From positions 779,001 to 843,000 of the forward strand of contig NC_134013.1 in NCBI RefSeq assembly GCF_040712315.1: a stretch of DNA of 64,000 bases, read 5' to 3'. Positions 11,065 through 23,769 of this stretch are shown piece by piece. The position numbers and the translations under genes are program-made. Positions within the stretch are counted from its first letter, which is position 1. Every line of letters begins with the position of its first letter. The notes under the pieces were generated by a model. The model saw only the letters and a program-made list of their open reading frames with translations. It ran no database searches and was not told where the DNA came from. Origin of the DNA: Castanea sativa. Taxonomy: Eukaryota; Streptophyta; Magnoliopsida; Fagales; Fagaceae.

Positions 11065-13824
11065 ATATCTTTTTTATTTTTCTCACATTCTCACATGACA
11101 TAAACTCATTAATGGAAAATTTGAAGGAATATTGTATGGAAGGTAAAAGTTCTTGGAGGTTGGATCTGGTTTAGTTAAGTCAACATATTTCCAAAAATTG
11201 ATACAAAACCAGATTGTTGTGATTTCCAAATAAGAACAAAACTCAAGCTTGCCATTATTCTAGATGTCCAACACCAAAAGCTTTATTCCTTATTCAAGGA
11301 TGGACATGTGTCTTAACCTATTATAAAGCCTGCTCGCAAGCCATGCATTAATCAAATCACATTCCCACCGACCTTATATAATAGAAGTATAACAGTCAAT
11401 TCATACATATTTTAGAAACAAATGAAATTTTTATATGTATTTTGTCCTCTGCACGAAACAGACAAGAAGGAAAATAAAAATATTTTCTTCCCTCTTTTTT
11501 TTTTTTTAATTATCATTTCCATATTTTCCATCAATCCAACCAAACAGGCCTGATGTACATGTGTTAGTTCAGTCTTCTGCAATCCATTATCACTAGAAGT
11601 TTAGAACCGAAGCTCTTGCAAAATGTCATCCTACCCTGCTTCACTACAGTCTTCACCAAGGAGATGTCTCTTCTACCATACAGGGGATTAAGAGAACCTT
11701 TTTTCTCTATTCAATTCTTTTACAATTTACTAATTCCTTTATTCTATTAGTTCCATATTTTCACCCTTCATAGGTCCAGATCGAACACCTAACTCTTTCT
11801 GTCATTCATGTCTACTTGTGACAAAACCCATAGGGCCCATCCTATTCTCCTTCATTTTCCCAAAAAACAAAAGGCTTTTTTTTTTTATAACAAAGAATGA
11901 TATGATATGATCTCTAGACTATTTCTCTAGTCTCCTTCGTTATGCCATAGGGCCCATCCTAGTCTCCTTCATTAATGTAGCTCCTGGTAAGTACAAGATT
12001 TACAGAATTAAAGATTAATTTATCATTTAATCCCAAAAATAAATAAATAAATAAAACAGAATTGAACATAATCGAACTACATACATAAGGTATTACTATC
12101 CAACTAAACTACTCAGAAGTTACACCAGATGAAGTTTCAGTTGAGCACAAGAAATGGTACCTGAATAGTTTTGGCCAGATGGTAATCCACACAGCCATAG
12201 AAAGGGAAAAACAAGAAAGACATCATAGGAGAAAGTTTCTTATGCATCATATATGTTTTTTTTTCCCGTTTTATAGTGTATGGATCCCACAGCCTCTTAC
12301 AATCTGTAACACACTAGGGAAAATGCATGTATCTAAGCCAAGAAATAATTATTGCAGAGACAGAAACAAGACCAAACTTTCCTGTCCATTAGTTGCAGAA
12401 AGCTAAACCAGCTTGCATACAGATACCTCTTAGTTCACAGGGTATCCGGGCCACGGTCAACCCAAAAATAAAAATGTGTTTTTAGTGCTTATTCTAACGT
12501 GTTATGAGTCTAAACTTACCAAGAAGAATATAAAATCCTTAATTGCAGCTTGGCCAAATACGCACAGACCTTACAGCCATTATGCACCAAGCAATGAGCT
12601 GAAATACATTGAAACTCTGTAAGAGAAACTGAGAAAGCCATATTAGTCAACCAGAAAAAATAGGAGAAATTATAAGATCTCATGATGGACAAATGACGCA
12701 GTCTAGCATTCCACTAAAAGACTAACACTTAATTAAAATTGTTAAGTCATAAAATTTTTTAAATAGAAACTGGTTAGTGACTTAGCAATTTTAAATAAGT
12801 GAAAGACTTTAAATAAAATGATAGACAAGTGATGCGGTTTACCATGATGACGGTATAATTTCTCCAAAAATATACTACATTCAGAAACCGAGAACAGCTC
12901 ATTAACAACACAAATAATAGTAATGCAAGCCATATAACAAACTATTAACAAGAAGTCCATATTTTCCTCAAAAAAAAACAAAAAACAAAAAACAAAAAAC
13001 AAAACAAAAAACAAAAAGTCCATATCTACATCCAAGGAGAAAAATGACAAAAAGCGTTTGAGTACTTTCTGTACATAGCTATCATCCGCATGGATGAAGT
13101 TTCTATGCGTAGCTGATATCTACATATACAAATTAATGAATTGGAACTCCCCAGCCACGATAGTTTGGCAAGGTATCAAACTTGCATATATACAGCAGAG
13201 GCTGTAGCTGTAGCTTGGGAATGAGTCAATGCTTAATGCCCTCCTTATACAAATTTCCGTTGGCTAGACTGCCTGCAAAATGCAGACCATAAACAACAAA
13301 TCATAAGCCTGTGAACTGATTCAAAGCACACTAGAAGGTATTATAAAATGGGCAAGCCTTAATTATAGTTCCTTAGATGCTATACCTTATATTTCCCAAC
13401 TAAATTCAATCACATGAACCACATGGTTACTGAGGCAACAAAAACAATGTTGCCTTTTTCAAAGAACAATGACAATTGAAGTCAATCATGTGGTTCATTG
13501 GTCAATATAACCTTGTGATTGAATTCTATTGGGAACCTGAAGTACAGATACTTAATAACTGTTCCTAAGTTTTGCTGAAAAAATATATGGATGATTAAAT
13601 TATCATTAAAGGATACAGAAGAAGAGCAAAATGTGTTGGTCTCTTTCCAACTCTCACCATTCCTGCTGCATAAGAAACCATACATTTATCAACCAGAGAA
13701 CAAATATGCGAAAGTAACATAATGACCAAACTGGAGTTTTCAACACATACCTATTATGAGGGTATATATGAATAGAGTTGCAGAGACCAACACAAACACA
13801 CAAAAATACCACAACATCATCATC
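11065..13824. other. Intergenic region and 3' flank of the HSF gene
   Basis: AT-rich sequence without a supported gene. It includes a (CAAAAAA)n-like run at 12970–13015 and probably the 3' untranslated region of the heat stress factor near 13824 and below. Reading frames at 12179–12406 and 12742–13050 are low-complexity. Confidence 0.5.
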
Positions 13825-15946
13825 TCATATATGGGGTTGGTCATGGCATCGACCTGAGATAACCATTTGATCGACGAGGTCTTTGAAATCATCACCCCAG
13901 TCGTCAGGTTCTGCGACCAAATCCTCCACTTCCACATCAATTTCCGACTTATCACCAAACACAGCTTCTTCTTCCGGATTTTCAGCGATTAGATCTTCAT
14001 TCAATAGTTCTTCCCATATGGTCTCATTGACAGAATCCAAATTGGCACCACTTCTTGTGAGTGCTGAACTTGCAATTGGGTCATTGATATTACTGCTTGA
14101 TTCATTGTCCAAGGCAGCTGAGAAAAATGTTTCCATAGTTGCCATTTCTTCTTGATCTTGACTTGTAAAGTCCACAGCTTGGTTACTGCCTGCCAACACA
14201 GACACATCTTCTTCTTGCAAATTCTCCACACTTGGGCTTGCAGTAAGTCTACGCTTTCGACCAATTTCAACACCCTGTAGTCCTCTTCTTTGAGCACTAA
14301 TCTGACTAAATTGCTGGATAAAGGATGGGTTATTGAGTGCTTTAGCAAGAAAATTCATTAACTGTTGCTGTTTCCTCTCAGTGGTCTTTAACCTACCCTC
14401 CATTGCAATCATTTGTTCCCTTGAATTCTGTTGTTGCTGCCTCAACCTCTGTATTTCGGCCATTAGCAAGCCTCGATCTCTCTTTAATATCTCAAGCTCA
14501 CCTTCTAACCCATATTGTCCCAATTCAACACAAGCTCCTCCTCCATGTTGTTGCGTACCCTGTGTGACATGTCTTCTTCTTTTGATGGTCTTTAATAGAT
14601 GCTTTTGCCCTGCCAGAAACCCTTCGTTTGCGAATTCCCATCGATCAGGATCAACCTTTCTGAAACCCTGCATTCAATTACAACATTAAAAGTAATTAGA
14701 AAGCCTTGAAATTTACAACAACAAAAAAAAAAAATGATGTAGCTGGTATGGCCAACCAAGACTAATCAAATGAAACCTTCAATAAATTATTTTAAGTCAC
14801 ATTTCAATCAGAAGAAACCTAGGTAAACTATTAATTCACAACCAAAAATAAAGAAATATAAAATCGAATTTGTGTGAGCGACTCAAACCAGCGACAAATT
14901 AGACAGCAGGACACTCAAATGTATGGTTAACCAAGAAATAAAATTAAGATGGAAAAAACAAAATCAGACAAAATATAACTTGACATAGCTGTAATTTTGA
15001 ACAAACGAAATAGAAGATATCAATCAGGTCCAAATTTCATTAATCAGAAACTAGGATATTCTCTATGTTCAAAACATCATACAGTAGGTGTGCACACACT
15101 AAATTCTCACAAAGCTCCAACTTTTACGAGGTCATTGAGAAGTGAGCAAACACTGAATTCAATTAGGATCAAAACTAGCATTCAGTAGAATGCAAATGCA
15201 TTATACATAATTCTAAACGTTACGACGAAAATTTTCATAGCCTCAGAGTGCGAACTGATAATTAAGCAATACTAGCAATAGCACATGCAAACCAAACGTA
15301 GTTGAAACAAGGGAAAGGGAAACGCACACTTGAGACTGATCAACTCATCAGAATCAACATGCAGCCAAGCAAAACTACCAAAACACTTATTCACCATTAC
15401 CCAATTGAGAAGTATCTGAATGAATCATTCGAACATTTAAGCCCCCAGAAAGCCAAAAACTTTGAATCAAAGAAAAATTTTGCACACCCATTAAAATATT
15501 CAAACAGTTCAGGGATTTGCAATAGTATCAAAATGAAGAAAGCAAAACAGAGCTAGAAGAAGCAAACCCTGATGCAATTTTGCAAAATCGTCACCAACAA
15601 TGCAAGAAAGATCGCAACTTTAGCATGGGGATACAGTGATACTTACATATGTATTGAGCTGGCGAACGAAGCTTGAGAAATTACTGTGCTTGAAGTGGCG
15701 AGGAAGAAGGGTGGTGGAGAATTTGTGAGAGTCCCAAACAACGAAGCTATTGCGAGCTCTGCTCCACGACACGATCGAGTCAGTTGCTGGGTCTTCCACC
15801 ATTTCAAAGGTCTTGGTCAGAAATGGAGGAGGGCCCACCTCGTGTAACCCCTCCATTGGTTGCGGAGAAATGCTTGAAGATGAAGAGGACGATGATCCCG
15901 CACCGTACGTCACCATTTCTTCTTCCTTAACTATCACTCCCTCCAT
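13825..15946 (-). CDS. Class A heat stress transcription factor (A2/A6/A7 type), 2 exons
   Basis: Exon 1 is 15946–15647 (100 codons) and exon 2 is 14667–13825; the joined protein has 380 residues. The DNA-binding domain (about 39–132) runs from [18 protein letters not shown] through [16 protein letters not shown] and [18 protein letters not shown], and the intron splits it at the position conserved in plant HSFs. A coiled-coil oligomerisation region (HR-A/B) spans about 154–212. [11 protein letters not shown] is a nuclear localisation signal and [12 protein letters not shown] is an AHA-type activator motif. Class A HSFs form trimers on heat-shock elements and activate chaperone genes. The motifs fit the A2, A6 or A7 groups and I do not pick one. 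The last 12 residues after DLVDQM depart from the family, apparently through a one-base deletion. The start lies in a conserved context ([12 protein letters not shown] follows shortly). Confidence 0.93.
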
Positions 15947-16317
15947 TGCTCTGTTTTCTCTAGGATCGAAACAGGAACAGCAACAGAGTCTTGTTGTGAA
16001 TTTGATGCAAAATTTGGGTTCTTGAGAGAGTTTTCTGAATTGGGTGTTGTGTCGAAACTTTAAAATAGTGAGAAATTTTGAGGCTTTAAAGTCACAAAGA
16101 CAGAGTATTCAGAGAAATTTCAGAGAGTTTGGTGACTTGGTATTGTTGTGATGTGAAGCCAAATATAATAAGAGTTTTTGAGAGAGTTTTGTGAAGTGGG
16201 TTATAGTTTTTGAGAGTTTTGGAACTTAAAAAAAGTGAGAAAGATTGAGACTTTTTTGAGTGTCGGACATGGCTGCTATAGCTTTGGGAAGCAGAGGAGA
16301 GAGAGAGAGAACGGGAT

Positions 16318-16478
16318 TTTTATAGGGGTAGATAGGAAACTTCTAGAGAGAATAGATATTTTTATTTTTTGTGTGCGTGTGTGTATTGGTGTCGGCCTCT
16401 GATGAAGTTTGTATATAGCTTTTGCCACTTGTCACGAACACTCATCAGAACGTTACCACCAGACATTCTAGAAACTTC
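16318..16478 (-). promoter_or_regulatory. HSF gene core promoter with two heat-shock elements
   Basis: On the − strand TATAAAA lies at 16324–16318, about 370 bases upstream of the ATG. Two heat-shock elements lie just upstream. At 16466–16478 there is a perfect three-unit site, TTCTAGAAACTTC (TTC, GAA and TTC separated by two bases). At 16336–16348 there is GAAACTTCTAGAG, with two perfect units and one partial. This suggests the gene is itself heat-inducible or auto-regulated, as known for HSFA2 and some A7 genes. Confidence 0.75.
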
Positions 16479-16599
16479 TCCACATTTCTATTGTCTGGGC
16501 TGGGCTTTTCTGGTATGGGTTGGGCTAGTTAGGCCGACATTATATATATGGGCTCACTAGGTAGGGACCATGACAAATGGCAGATCCTCCAACGGGCCG

Positions 16600-16830
16600 A
16601 CAATAGCCAAGCAAGAGACCATGGTAAAAAAATTTATCCTCGAATAATTGATTTGAAGTTTAAATCCTTATTATATATATAAAAAACAAAAAACTAATCG
16701 GTGTCTTGACTTGATTATAAATTTAATCATTACAAAAAGAAAAAATCAATTGAAATCTTAACCGGATGATAAAAAATCAATTATCATAGAGCAAATGTCA
16801 CAATTTAAAATTCTATTATTAAAAAAAAAA
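16600..16830 (+). repeat. Degenerate SINE fragments
   Basis: Two partial copies of the 3' part of the SINE family seen intact at 41865–42022. One includes AAAAACTAATCGGTGTCTTG (about 16690–16735) and the other AACCGGATGATAAAAAATCA (about 16760–16830, ending in poly-A). Both are diverged; the boundaries are uncertain. Confidence 0.4.
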
Positions 16831-17893
16831 AAATTGGATAATTTTGGGGAAATTTAAACTCTTGACATCTCATATGGAAGCACCAAAAAATACTAAGGTA
16901 CAATACTCTTTTGCATCTTCAATTTTTTTTGGATAAATTGCAAATTGCACCCCTAAAGTTTGGGATGATTGGATTTTACACTTGTCGAGGGTTTTTTTTA
17001 TGTTTCTTGTACCATAGACACGCGTCTTGATATTATTGGACAACGCTTAGCCTAGGCTTTTTCTAAGAAGGAAGTTGGGCCTAGTGCTTCACGGAATGGG
17101 TTTCAAAGTACCATTCTGCCACTGCCAGTTTGTGCGCAAGCCGATCATGAACCACTTGGGCTCGGCCCGATAAAAAGCTCATTTATGTTTGTTTGTTTAT
17201 AAATAAATCAAGCTTGAGCTTTAATTTTCGGTTTGTTTGATAAACAAGTCAAGCCTAAGCAAAAAAAAAAAAATTGTTCGTGAACAAACTCGTGAACGAT
17301 CGGGTTCGATACAACACAAGTCAAGTTTAAGCTCGTGTATATCTTGATAAAAGGCTTGATATATATTTGCTAAATAAACTAAATATTTTTTACATTACAC
17401 ATATTTTAATAATAAAATTTCCCACATGAGACCACTTTTCAATACCCATTACTTTAAGTTTTTTTCTTTCCTATTTTTTTTTAAAAAAAAACATTTTTAG
17501 CAAAAAATAAATAAATAAATAAAGTTTGGAGTTCACGCTTTTTCTAAACTTTTCAGTTTCCACTTCTAGAGTTCTCTAGTACAGTAGTACTTCATGCATA
17601 CAGCTGGACTTCACCATCTTAGCCCATAGGTGTCCCTTTGTTGTCAGTTTACTAATTTAGTCATTTACTAAGTAATGCTATGTATCCTTTCCATCTTAAT
17701 AGACTATATCTTAATAGTTAATACAGTTTAGTTTTTTCTCTGAGTTCTCTCTACCGAAACTTCACAATTTAGTTCTATCATTGAACAAAAAAAAAACCAA
17801 TTCAGTTTCATTCAAACTAAAATTCTTGGCTATCACTCAATGAGTCCATGTCTATCCTATGCAGTCTGCAACTAAAACTCTAAGGCTCTCTTG

Positions 17894-17930
17894 GAAAGAT
17901 CGAAGCTTCTCAAAGAAGCTTCAATCTTTC
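17894..17930. repeat. Short perfect-looking hairpin
   Basis: GAAAGATCGAAGCTTCT (17894–17910) is followed after CAA by its near-complement AGAAGCTTCAATCTTTC (17914–17930), 16 of 17 positions pairing. It lies in the presumed 5' leader of the hAT transposase gene. Confidence 0.6.
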
Positions 17931-18659
17931 TCTCTTGTATCATCAACTTCTTTCTTTTCCCCAAATTCTCAAGGTTAGAATCGATCAGCTCTCTCTCTCT
18001 CTTGTGAGGCCAAGAAATTCCACCAAATTTGCCCTATATCTCTTTGCAACAAATGAACAAGTCCTAGATTTGGAAGAGTTAAATGCTAGCAAAGAGGATT
18101 TAGAGTCCGGTGTTTACCAAATCACCATGTAATTTAAGGGTTCTAGTGGGTGTGCAAAGAGCTCCGACAACAGCTCTAGATTTGGTGTAGTATTTGACAT
18201 CACTACCATCTTCACTCTCTACCTCCATCTTCCAAGACATTCATAGCCTTCTCTCACCATACGTAAATTTTCATGTTTAAAAATTTTCTATATATTTTTA
18301 TAGTTGTTTGCACTGTAGTTTGTTTGATATTGCAAAATAGTTTAGATTTCCAAGTTATGGTTGTTTATGTAATTTCTATATAACTTAGAAAAATCTTGTT
18401 GGTTGAATTCGTTTGATAATAACTTAACTTTGTAATTAGTGGATTGTGGTTATGGAGTCTGGTATGTAATTTGGAATGGGTCTGTGCTTTTCTTTTCCTG
18501 AGGTGCAGAGTCCTTTGTGGTTAGCTACTAAAAATATTATAGTTTCTTTGTATTTAGCTTTGTTTTGTGCTATGTGCTATATATTTTTGGATATCAAATT
18601 TGATTTCTTGTTTATTTATATATGTTTTGGAATGTTAATTTATTATTTAGATTTGTGAA

Positions 18660-20844
18660 ATGGAGAGTCAACAAATGGATGCTCCTGCTACTGAAAATCT
18701 AGATGTAGTAATTAATATTGATGAGAATGAAGAATCTATAAAAAATGATGATGTCAAACTTGAAAAAAATCCATTTGAACAAAAGAAAAGGAAAAGGACA
18801 TCTGTGGTTTGGAATGACTTTAATGAAATTATTCTTCCTGATGAAACAAAAAAGGTTCAATGTATTCACTGCCTTAAAAGACTTGCCTACTGTAATGATG
18901 GTGCAACAACATAATACCATAGGCACTTGAAAGGTTGTCTAAGTCCTAAACTAGCTGATAAGAAGCAAAAACGGTTAGTTGTAAATGGTGGTGTGGAAGG
19001 TGAGGTGGCAATAGCAGACTTTAAGTATGACCATGCCAATGTCAAGGAAAAAGGCTTCACATATGACCCTTGTGCATGAATACCTTTTTAATATGATGGA
19101 TCATGAGGTTTTTAATGTTTTTATGAAAACTGCTACTTCATATTACCAGAAAATTTCATTCAATACTGCAAGGAATGATTGCAATTCTACTTTTGAGTTG
19201 GAGAAGAAAAAATTGAAGACTATGCTTGGTAGTGTCAATAGAGTTAGCCTTACTGCTGATTTTTGGAAATCTGGACAAAAAATTGGGTATATGTGTCTCA
19301 CCTGTCATTTTGTTAACTCTAATTGGAAATTACAAAAGCGAATTATAAATTTTTGTAACGTACCACCTCCACATTCTGGAGTTGTAATTTTTTATGCTAT
19401 CTTTAAGTCTTTGCTTGATTGGGGGCTTGAAAACAAGGTGTGTACAATAACCTTGGACAATGCTAACAACAATGATGCAGCTGTAAGAATTTTGAAAGAT
19501 GTTATCAAAAGGAAGCTCATGTTGGGTGGCAAGATCTTTCATGTACGTTGTTGTGCACATATCATAAATTTGTTGGTACAAGATGGGTTGAGTGAGATTG
19601 AAAAGGTGATTGAAAATGTCCGTGAAAGTGTGAAATATCTAATTGCATCAGAAGCTCGTCTTATAAAGTTTGGTGAGATTGCAAAGCAATTACAATTACC
19701 GTCCAAGAAGTTGATCTTAGATTGTCCCACATGTTGAAATGCAACATATGCAATGTTGGCTGCTGTCTTGGAGTTTAGAGAGGTGTTCCCTAGGTGCAAA
19801 GATAGAGATGCGGGGTATAATTGGCTGCCTAGTAATGAAGATTGGGATAGGACAGAACATGTGTACAATTTTTTATCAGTTTTTGAAGAAGTCACAAATG
19901 TCATATCAGGAAGTGAATATCCAACTGCAAATTTATTCCTTCCTGAGGTTTGGAAGATAAAAGAAGTTTTAAATGAGAAGTCATTTGATGAAAATGATTA
20001 CATTAGTGCTATGGCATGTAAGATAAAGTTAAAGTTTGACAAATATTGGGGTGAATGCAACTTTGTAATGGTCATAGCTACTGTGTTAGATCCTCAGTTC
20101 AAAATGACTTTGATAAACTTTTCCTTTCCAAAGATCTATCAAGGGTTTGAAGTAGCTAGAAACATTGATCGTGTTCATGATTCCTTATATCAACTTTATA
20201 ATGAATATGTTGTAGACTATACTTCAAGCAATGCTGAAAAAAGTGCATCTAAATCCACTGAAGGTAGTAGTAGTGTTGGTGGCAATAATTCAAAGTTTAA
20301 AACTAGAGGTAGAATGGAGTTTGATCCGTTTGTTAGAAATGCTGACGACACACAACCAACAAAATCAGATTTGGATGTGTACTTGGAAGAATGTGTCTTT
20401 TTATGCTTGGATGATTCAGACTTAGACTTTGATGCTTTGGAGTGGTGGAAGGCTAACAACCTAAAATTTCGTATTCTCTCAAAAATGGCATTTGACATAC
20501 TTTCCATTCCTATCACCACAATAGCTTTAGAACCTGCATTCTCTACAGGAGATAGAGTAATTGATATGTATCGAGGTTCTTTTTTATCAACAAAAACTGT
20601 ACAAGCTTTACTTTGTGGTGGTGATTGGGTTCGACCTCTTTACAAAACTAAGAAACAATCAAAAGTAAGTATTCATCACATTTATTAATTCTTTTTTGAA
20701 AAACAACTTAAATTTATTTTAATTTTTGTCTATTGTAACAAAGACTTGGAATCTAAAGCTTCTAAATTTTTTTTGTAGGTTGAACCGGGGTCTACTAGCA
20801 TCATAAAGATAGCCATACTTTTTTCCAAAATGATGCTATCTTAA
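18660..20844 (+). pseudogene. hAT transposase (BED zinc finger, RICESLEEPER-like), decayed
   Basis: The reading starts at MESQQMDAPATENLD. A BED zinc finger follows (VVWNDFNEIILPD, VQCIHCLKRL, then YHRHLKGC after a stop at 18912–18914). The core has LTADFWKSGQKIGYMCLT, TLDNANNNDAA and FHVRCCAHIINLLVQDGL, and the C-terminal dimerisation region has DLDVYLEECVF, ALEWWKANNLKFRILSKMAFDILSIPI and AFSTGDRVID. A one-base frameshift lies near 19045–19055, and a TGA at 19735–19737 falls where the family has Trp in CPTRWNSTY. A last small exon (20779–20844) can be joined through a GTAAGT donor at 20665 and a TTGTAG acceptor. Such proteins cut and paste their own DNA, but this copy cannot make a full product. 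The Tat retrotransposon begins 20 bp after the last stop. Confidence 0.85.
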
Positions 20845-20864
20845 GTGTATTGTTTAGTATGTGT

Positions 20865-21632
20865 TGTGGGGACTAAAAGGACCTAAGTAAGTATTTGGGC
20901 ATCGGGCTTTGTTGATGGGCGCTAGTTTGTTTTAGACTAAAAGCCTCTTAGAACTGTAGCTCGGCCTATGAGTTGAGAGTCCGAGGATTCGTCCGAGGAC
21001 GAATATCTCCTCGGAAAGACCCACGATGACCTTGGGATTCGCCAAAAAGATCAAGGCAGAGTTCTGGAAAAACCGTTGGTTAAGAGGGGTTAAGCACCCT
21101 CCAGACGCAACGGTGTGAGGAAAATATCTTAGAAAAAGGCTGCTACCTCCACATTAAAGGCCCTGCACCTACCTCACTGGCCACATTAATGGGGGAGTGA
21201 CCCATGAATAGTAGAAGTCAGCCTTCTTGTTATAATTTAAAGACTTCCAGAAGGTGGTGGATGGGACAGGTGTCTAAAAGGGTGATTTGTGCGACACGTG
21301 GATAAAGAAGGAAGGAGAAGAAGTATTTAAGGAGAAAAGAGGGCAAAGAAAAAAGGGGAGATATATATATATGAAGAACTGTGGCCTTTGAGAAAGAAAA
21401 AAGACAAAGAATATATATATATATACAATTTGTCCTCGGCTCACGTCCGAGAAAGTTTACTTTTCCCCGTTTGTCTTCTATTTGCAAACACTGTTATAGT
21501 CCAGCCTGTTCACCAAGTTTCGAATATCACTAAACTAGATTGCGAACCCACACTCTACAAATTTCATTATTTAAGGCTAATTGGGCCGGAGCCCACGTGT
21601 GTTTTGGGTCCAGGCGCAATTGTGCCCTTACA
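20865..21632 (+). repeat. 5' LTR of the Tat retrotransposon
   Basis: 768 bp, TG…CA. It contains a self-complementary run around CCGAGGATTCGTCCGAGGAC near 20980–21015 and AT microsatellites at about 21361–21372 and 21412–21424. The 3' LTR has shorter AT runs, one visible source of the length difference. Confidence 0.92.
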
Positions 21633-21634
21633 AT

Positions 21635-21652
21635 TGGCGCCGTCTATGGGAA
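21635..21652 (+). other. Primer-binding site
   Basis: TGGCGCCGTCTATGGGAA starts two bases after the 5' LTR. TGG followed by GCGCC is what a tRNA 3' end (…GGCGCCA) would pair with. I do not name the tRNA: the first ten bases are shared with Asp/Arg-type sites and the rest differs. Confidence 0.7.
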
Positions 21653-21679
21653 TCTAGTGCTGAAAGGAATTGGAACACT

Positions 21680-23037
21680 ATGGCAGGCTTAGGCTCACAC
21701 CATGCAAAATCTCAAGGATCGCAACCGGAGGATCTGTTCGAGCGCCTTGAACGCCGGAGGGATCGAGAAGGTAGCGTTCGCACTGAGTATCCTAGGACGA
21801 GTCGTACTCACAGTGGAGGCGCCAGTACCGCCCATGAAGATGGTGCTAAAGCCATGCAGAAGGAGATTGATCACCTTAAGAAGAAGCTGCGTCGCGTCAG
21901 GCGGAGGCGTGCTTCACCCTCATCCAGTACCTCTTCCGGGAAATCCCGGGGAAGTAGTTACAGTTCGAGGTCATGGTCGCCCCCCAGCAGAACATCCTCT
22001 TGCGAAGAGGATAGCCTATCGGGTCATAGGAGTAGGAAGCTCCCCTCCAGGGGCTTAGGGAACGATGCCATGAGCCGGGCGTTGCACCAACTCTCCAAAT
22101 TGCCATTCTCACACAGGATTGAGAATGGGAGGCTCCCCAGGAGGTTCACCCAGCCCACCTTCACCATTTATAACGGCCGGACTGACCTGGTGGAACATGT
22201 GAGCCACTTTAACCAGAGAATGGCTGTGCATTCTCACAATGAGACCTTGATGTGCAAAGTCTTCCCTTCTAGCTTGGGACCTGTTGCTATGAGGTGGTTC
22301 AACAGTCTCAAATCAGGATCTATAAGTTCGTTCGGGGGAGCGACGGAGCATTTGCGTCAAGGTTTATTACATGCAGCAAAGTTCCTCGACCGTTGGACTC
22401 ATTGTTGTCTATGGCTATGAAGGAGGGCGAGACGTTGAAAGCATACTCCGACAGGTATTGGGAGATATTTAATGAGATAGATGGTGATTTTGATGAGGTG
22501 GAGATCAATACTTTTAAGGTGGGCCTTCCAACCGATCATGACTTGAGGAAGTCCTTGACCAAAAAACCTGTACGGAGTGTACGTCGCCTCATGGACCATA
22601 TTGACGAATATAAAAGGGTCGAGGAAGATCAACAGCAGGGGAAGGGTAAGGCAAAGGTTATCCTGCAGGAGAGAAGAAATTTCAGGTCGGACAGGTATCA
22701 CAACAACAAGCCGAGAAGAGATTACTCCAGGCAGTCTGGCTCGACGGCACCTCAGACAGTTAATACTGTATTTCGAGAGCCAGTGCACTAGCTACTAGAG
22801 AAGGTCCGTAAGGAACCCTACTTCAAATAGCCCAGTAAGATGGCGGGGGATCCTACCAAGAGGAATCAAAATCTCTTTTGTCAATACCATCAAGATGTGG
22901 CTCATACGACCGAGAATCGTCGGACCCTCTAGAATCACTTGGAGCAGCTTGTTAGCGAAGGAAAGTTAAAGCAGCACCTGTACCAACCTAGCAGGCAGGG
23001 CAGTTAGTCTGGCTCGAATAATCAGAGGAATAACTCA
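21680..23037 (+). pseudogene. Retrotransposon gag, broken
   Basis: ATG at 21680 begins MAGLGSHHAKSQ. A basic and serine-rich N-terminal part is followed by the retrotransposon gag domain (FTIYNGRTDLVEHVSHFNQ, AMRWFNSLKSGSI, GETLKAYSDRYWEIFNEI). The frame shifts by one base near 22320, then several stops follow (22789–22791 and more between 22830 and 23010). A CxxxH-type nucleocapsid remnant may lie at FCQYHQDVAHTTENRRTL. In intact elements gag forms the virus-like particle. It is not functional here. Confidence 0.85.
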
Positions 23038-23049
23038 TCTCAGCCTCCT

Positions 23050-23694
23050 TTGGGAACGATCAACGTTATCTTTGCTACGCCGGGCAAAACTAGCTCATGT
23101 CCTACTAGGGTGATGGCCATCTCGGACTCCCAAGCCGAGGAGGGGGGCTCCAAGCCGAAGAGATTGAAGCTAAATGTGCCCGTCTTGGGATTTTCAGAGG
23201 AGGATAAGGTGGGGACCATCCAACCCCATGACGACGCCCTAGTGGTTACTCTGAGGATAGGGAATTATGATGTGAGAAGGGTAATGATCGATTAAGGCAG
23301 CGGCGCGAATATCATGTATCCTGACCTATTTAAGGGGCTAAAGTTGAAATTAGAGGACCTCACCCCTTACGACTCGCCATTAATAAGTTTTGAAGGGAAT
23401 GCCGTTATTCCAAAATGACAGATTCGGTTACCCGTGCAATCTGGCTCTGAGACGGTCGAGGTCGATTTTATCGTGGTCGATGCATATTCCCCATACACAG
23501 CCATCCTCGCCCGGCCCTGGCTGCATGCTCTGGGGGCCATTTCCTCCACCTTGCATGTTAAGGTGAAGTTCCCTTCGGGGGAGCGCATTGAAGAGATTCT
23601 CGGCAACCAATTGATGGTCAGGCAATGCATATCGGCCGCAATACTGCATCAGACCGAACCGCAGTCCTCGACCTCGGCTGTGAAAGACTTATAG
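23050..23694 (+). pseudogene. Retrotransposon aspartic protease region, broken
   Basis: DALVVTLRIGNYDVRRVMID is followed by an in-frame TAA (23293–23295) directly before GSGANIMYPDLF, at the position after the catalytic Asp of the retropepsin active site. The flap and C-terminal parts (VDAYSPYTAILARPWLHALGA) follow. Further stops are TGA at about 23416 and TAG at 23692. The enzyme would cleave the Gag-Pol polyprotein; it is dead here. Confidence 0.8.
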
Positions 23695-23769
23695 CAATTA
23701 ACGACTCTGGATGCGCCCGACGCGGTGACAGTAGAGGAGGCCATATGCGAAGACCTTGAGAAGTTTTTG

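Noticed and set aside
14333..14689. + strand frame over HSF exon 2
   Set aside because: Shadow of the HSF coiled-coil region; no domain of its own.
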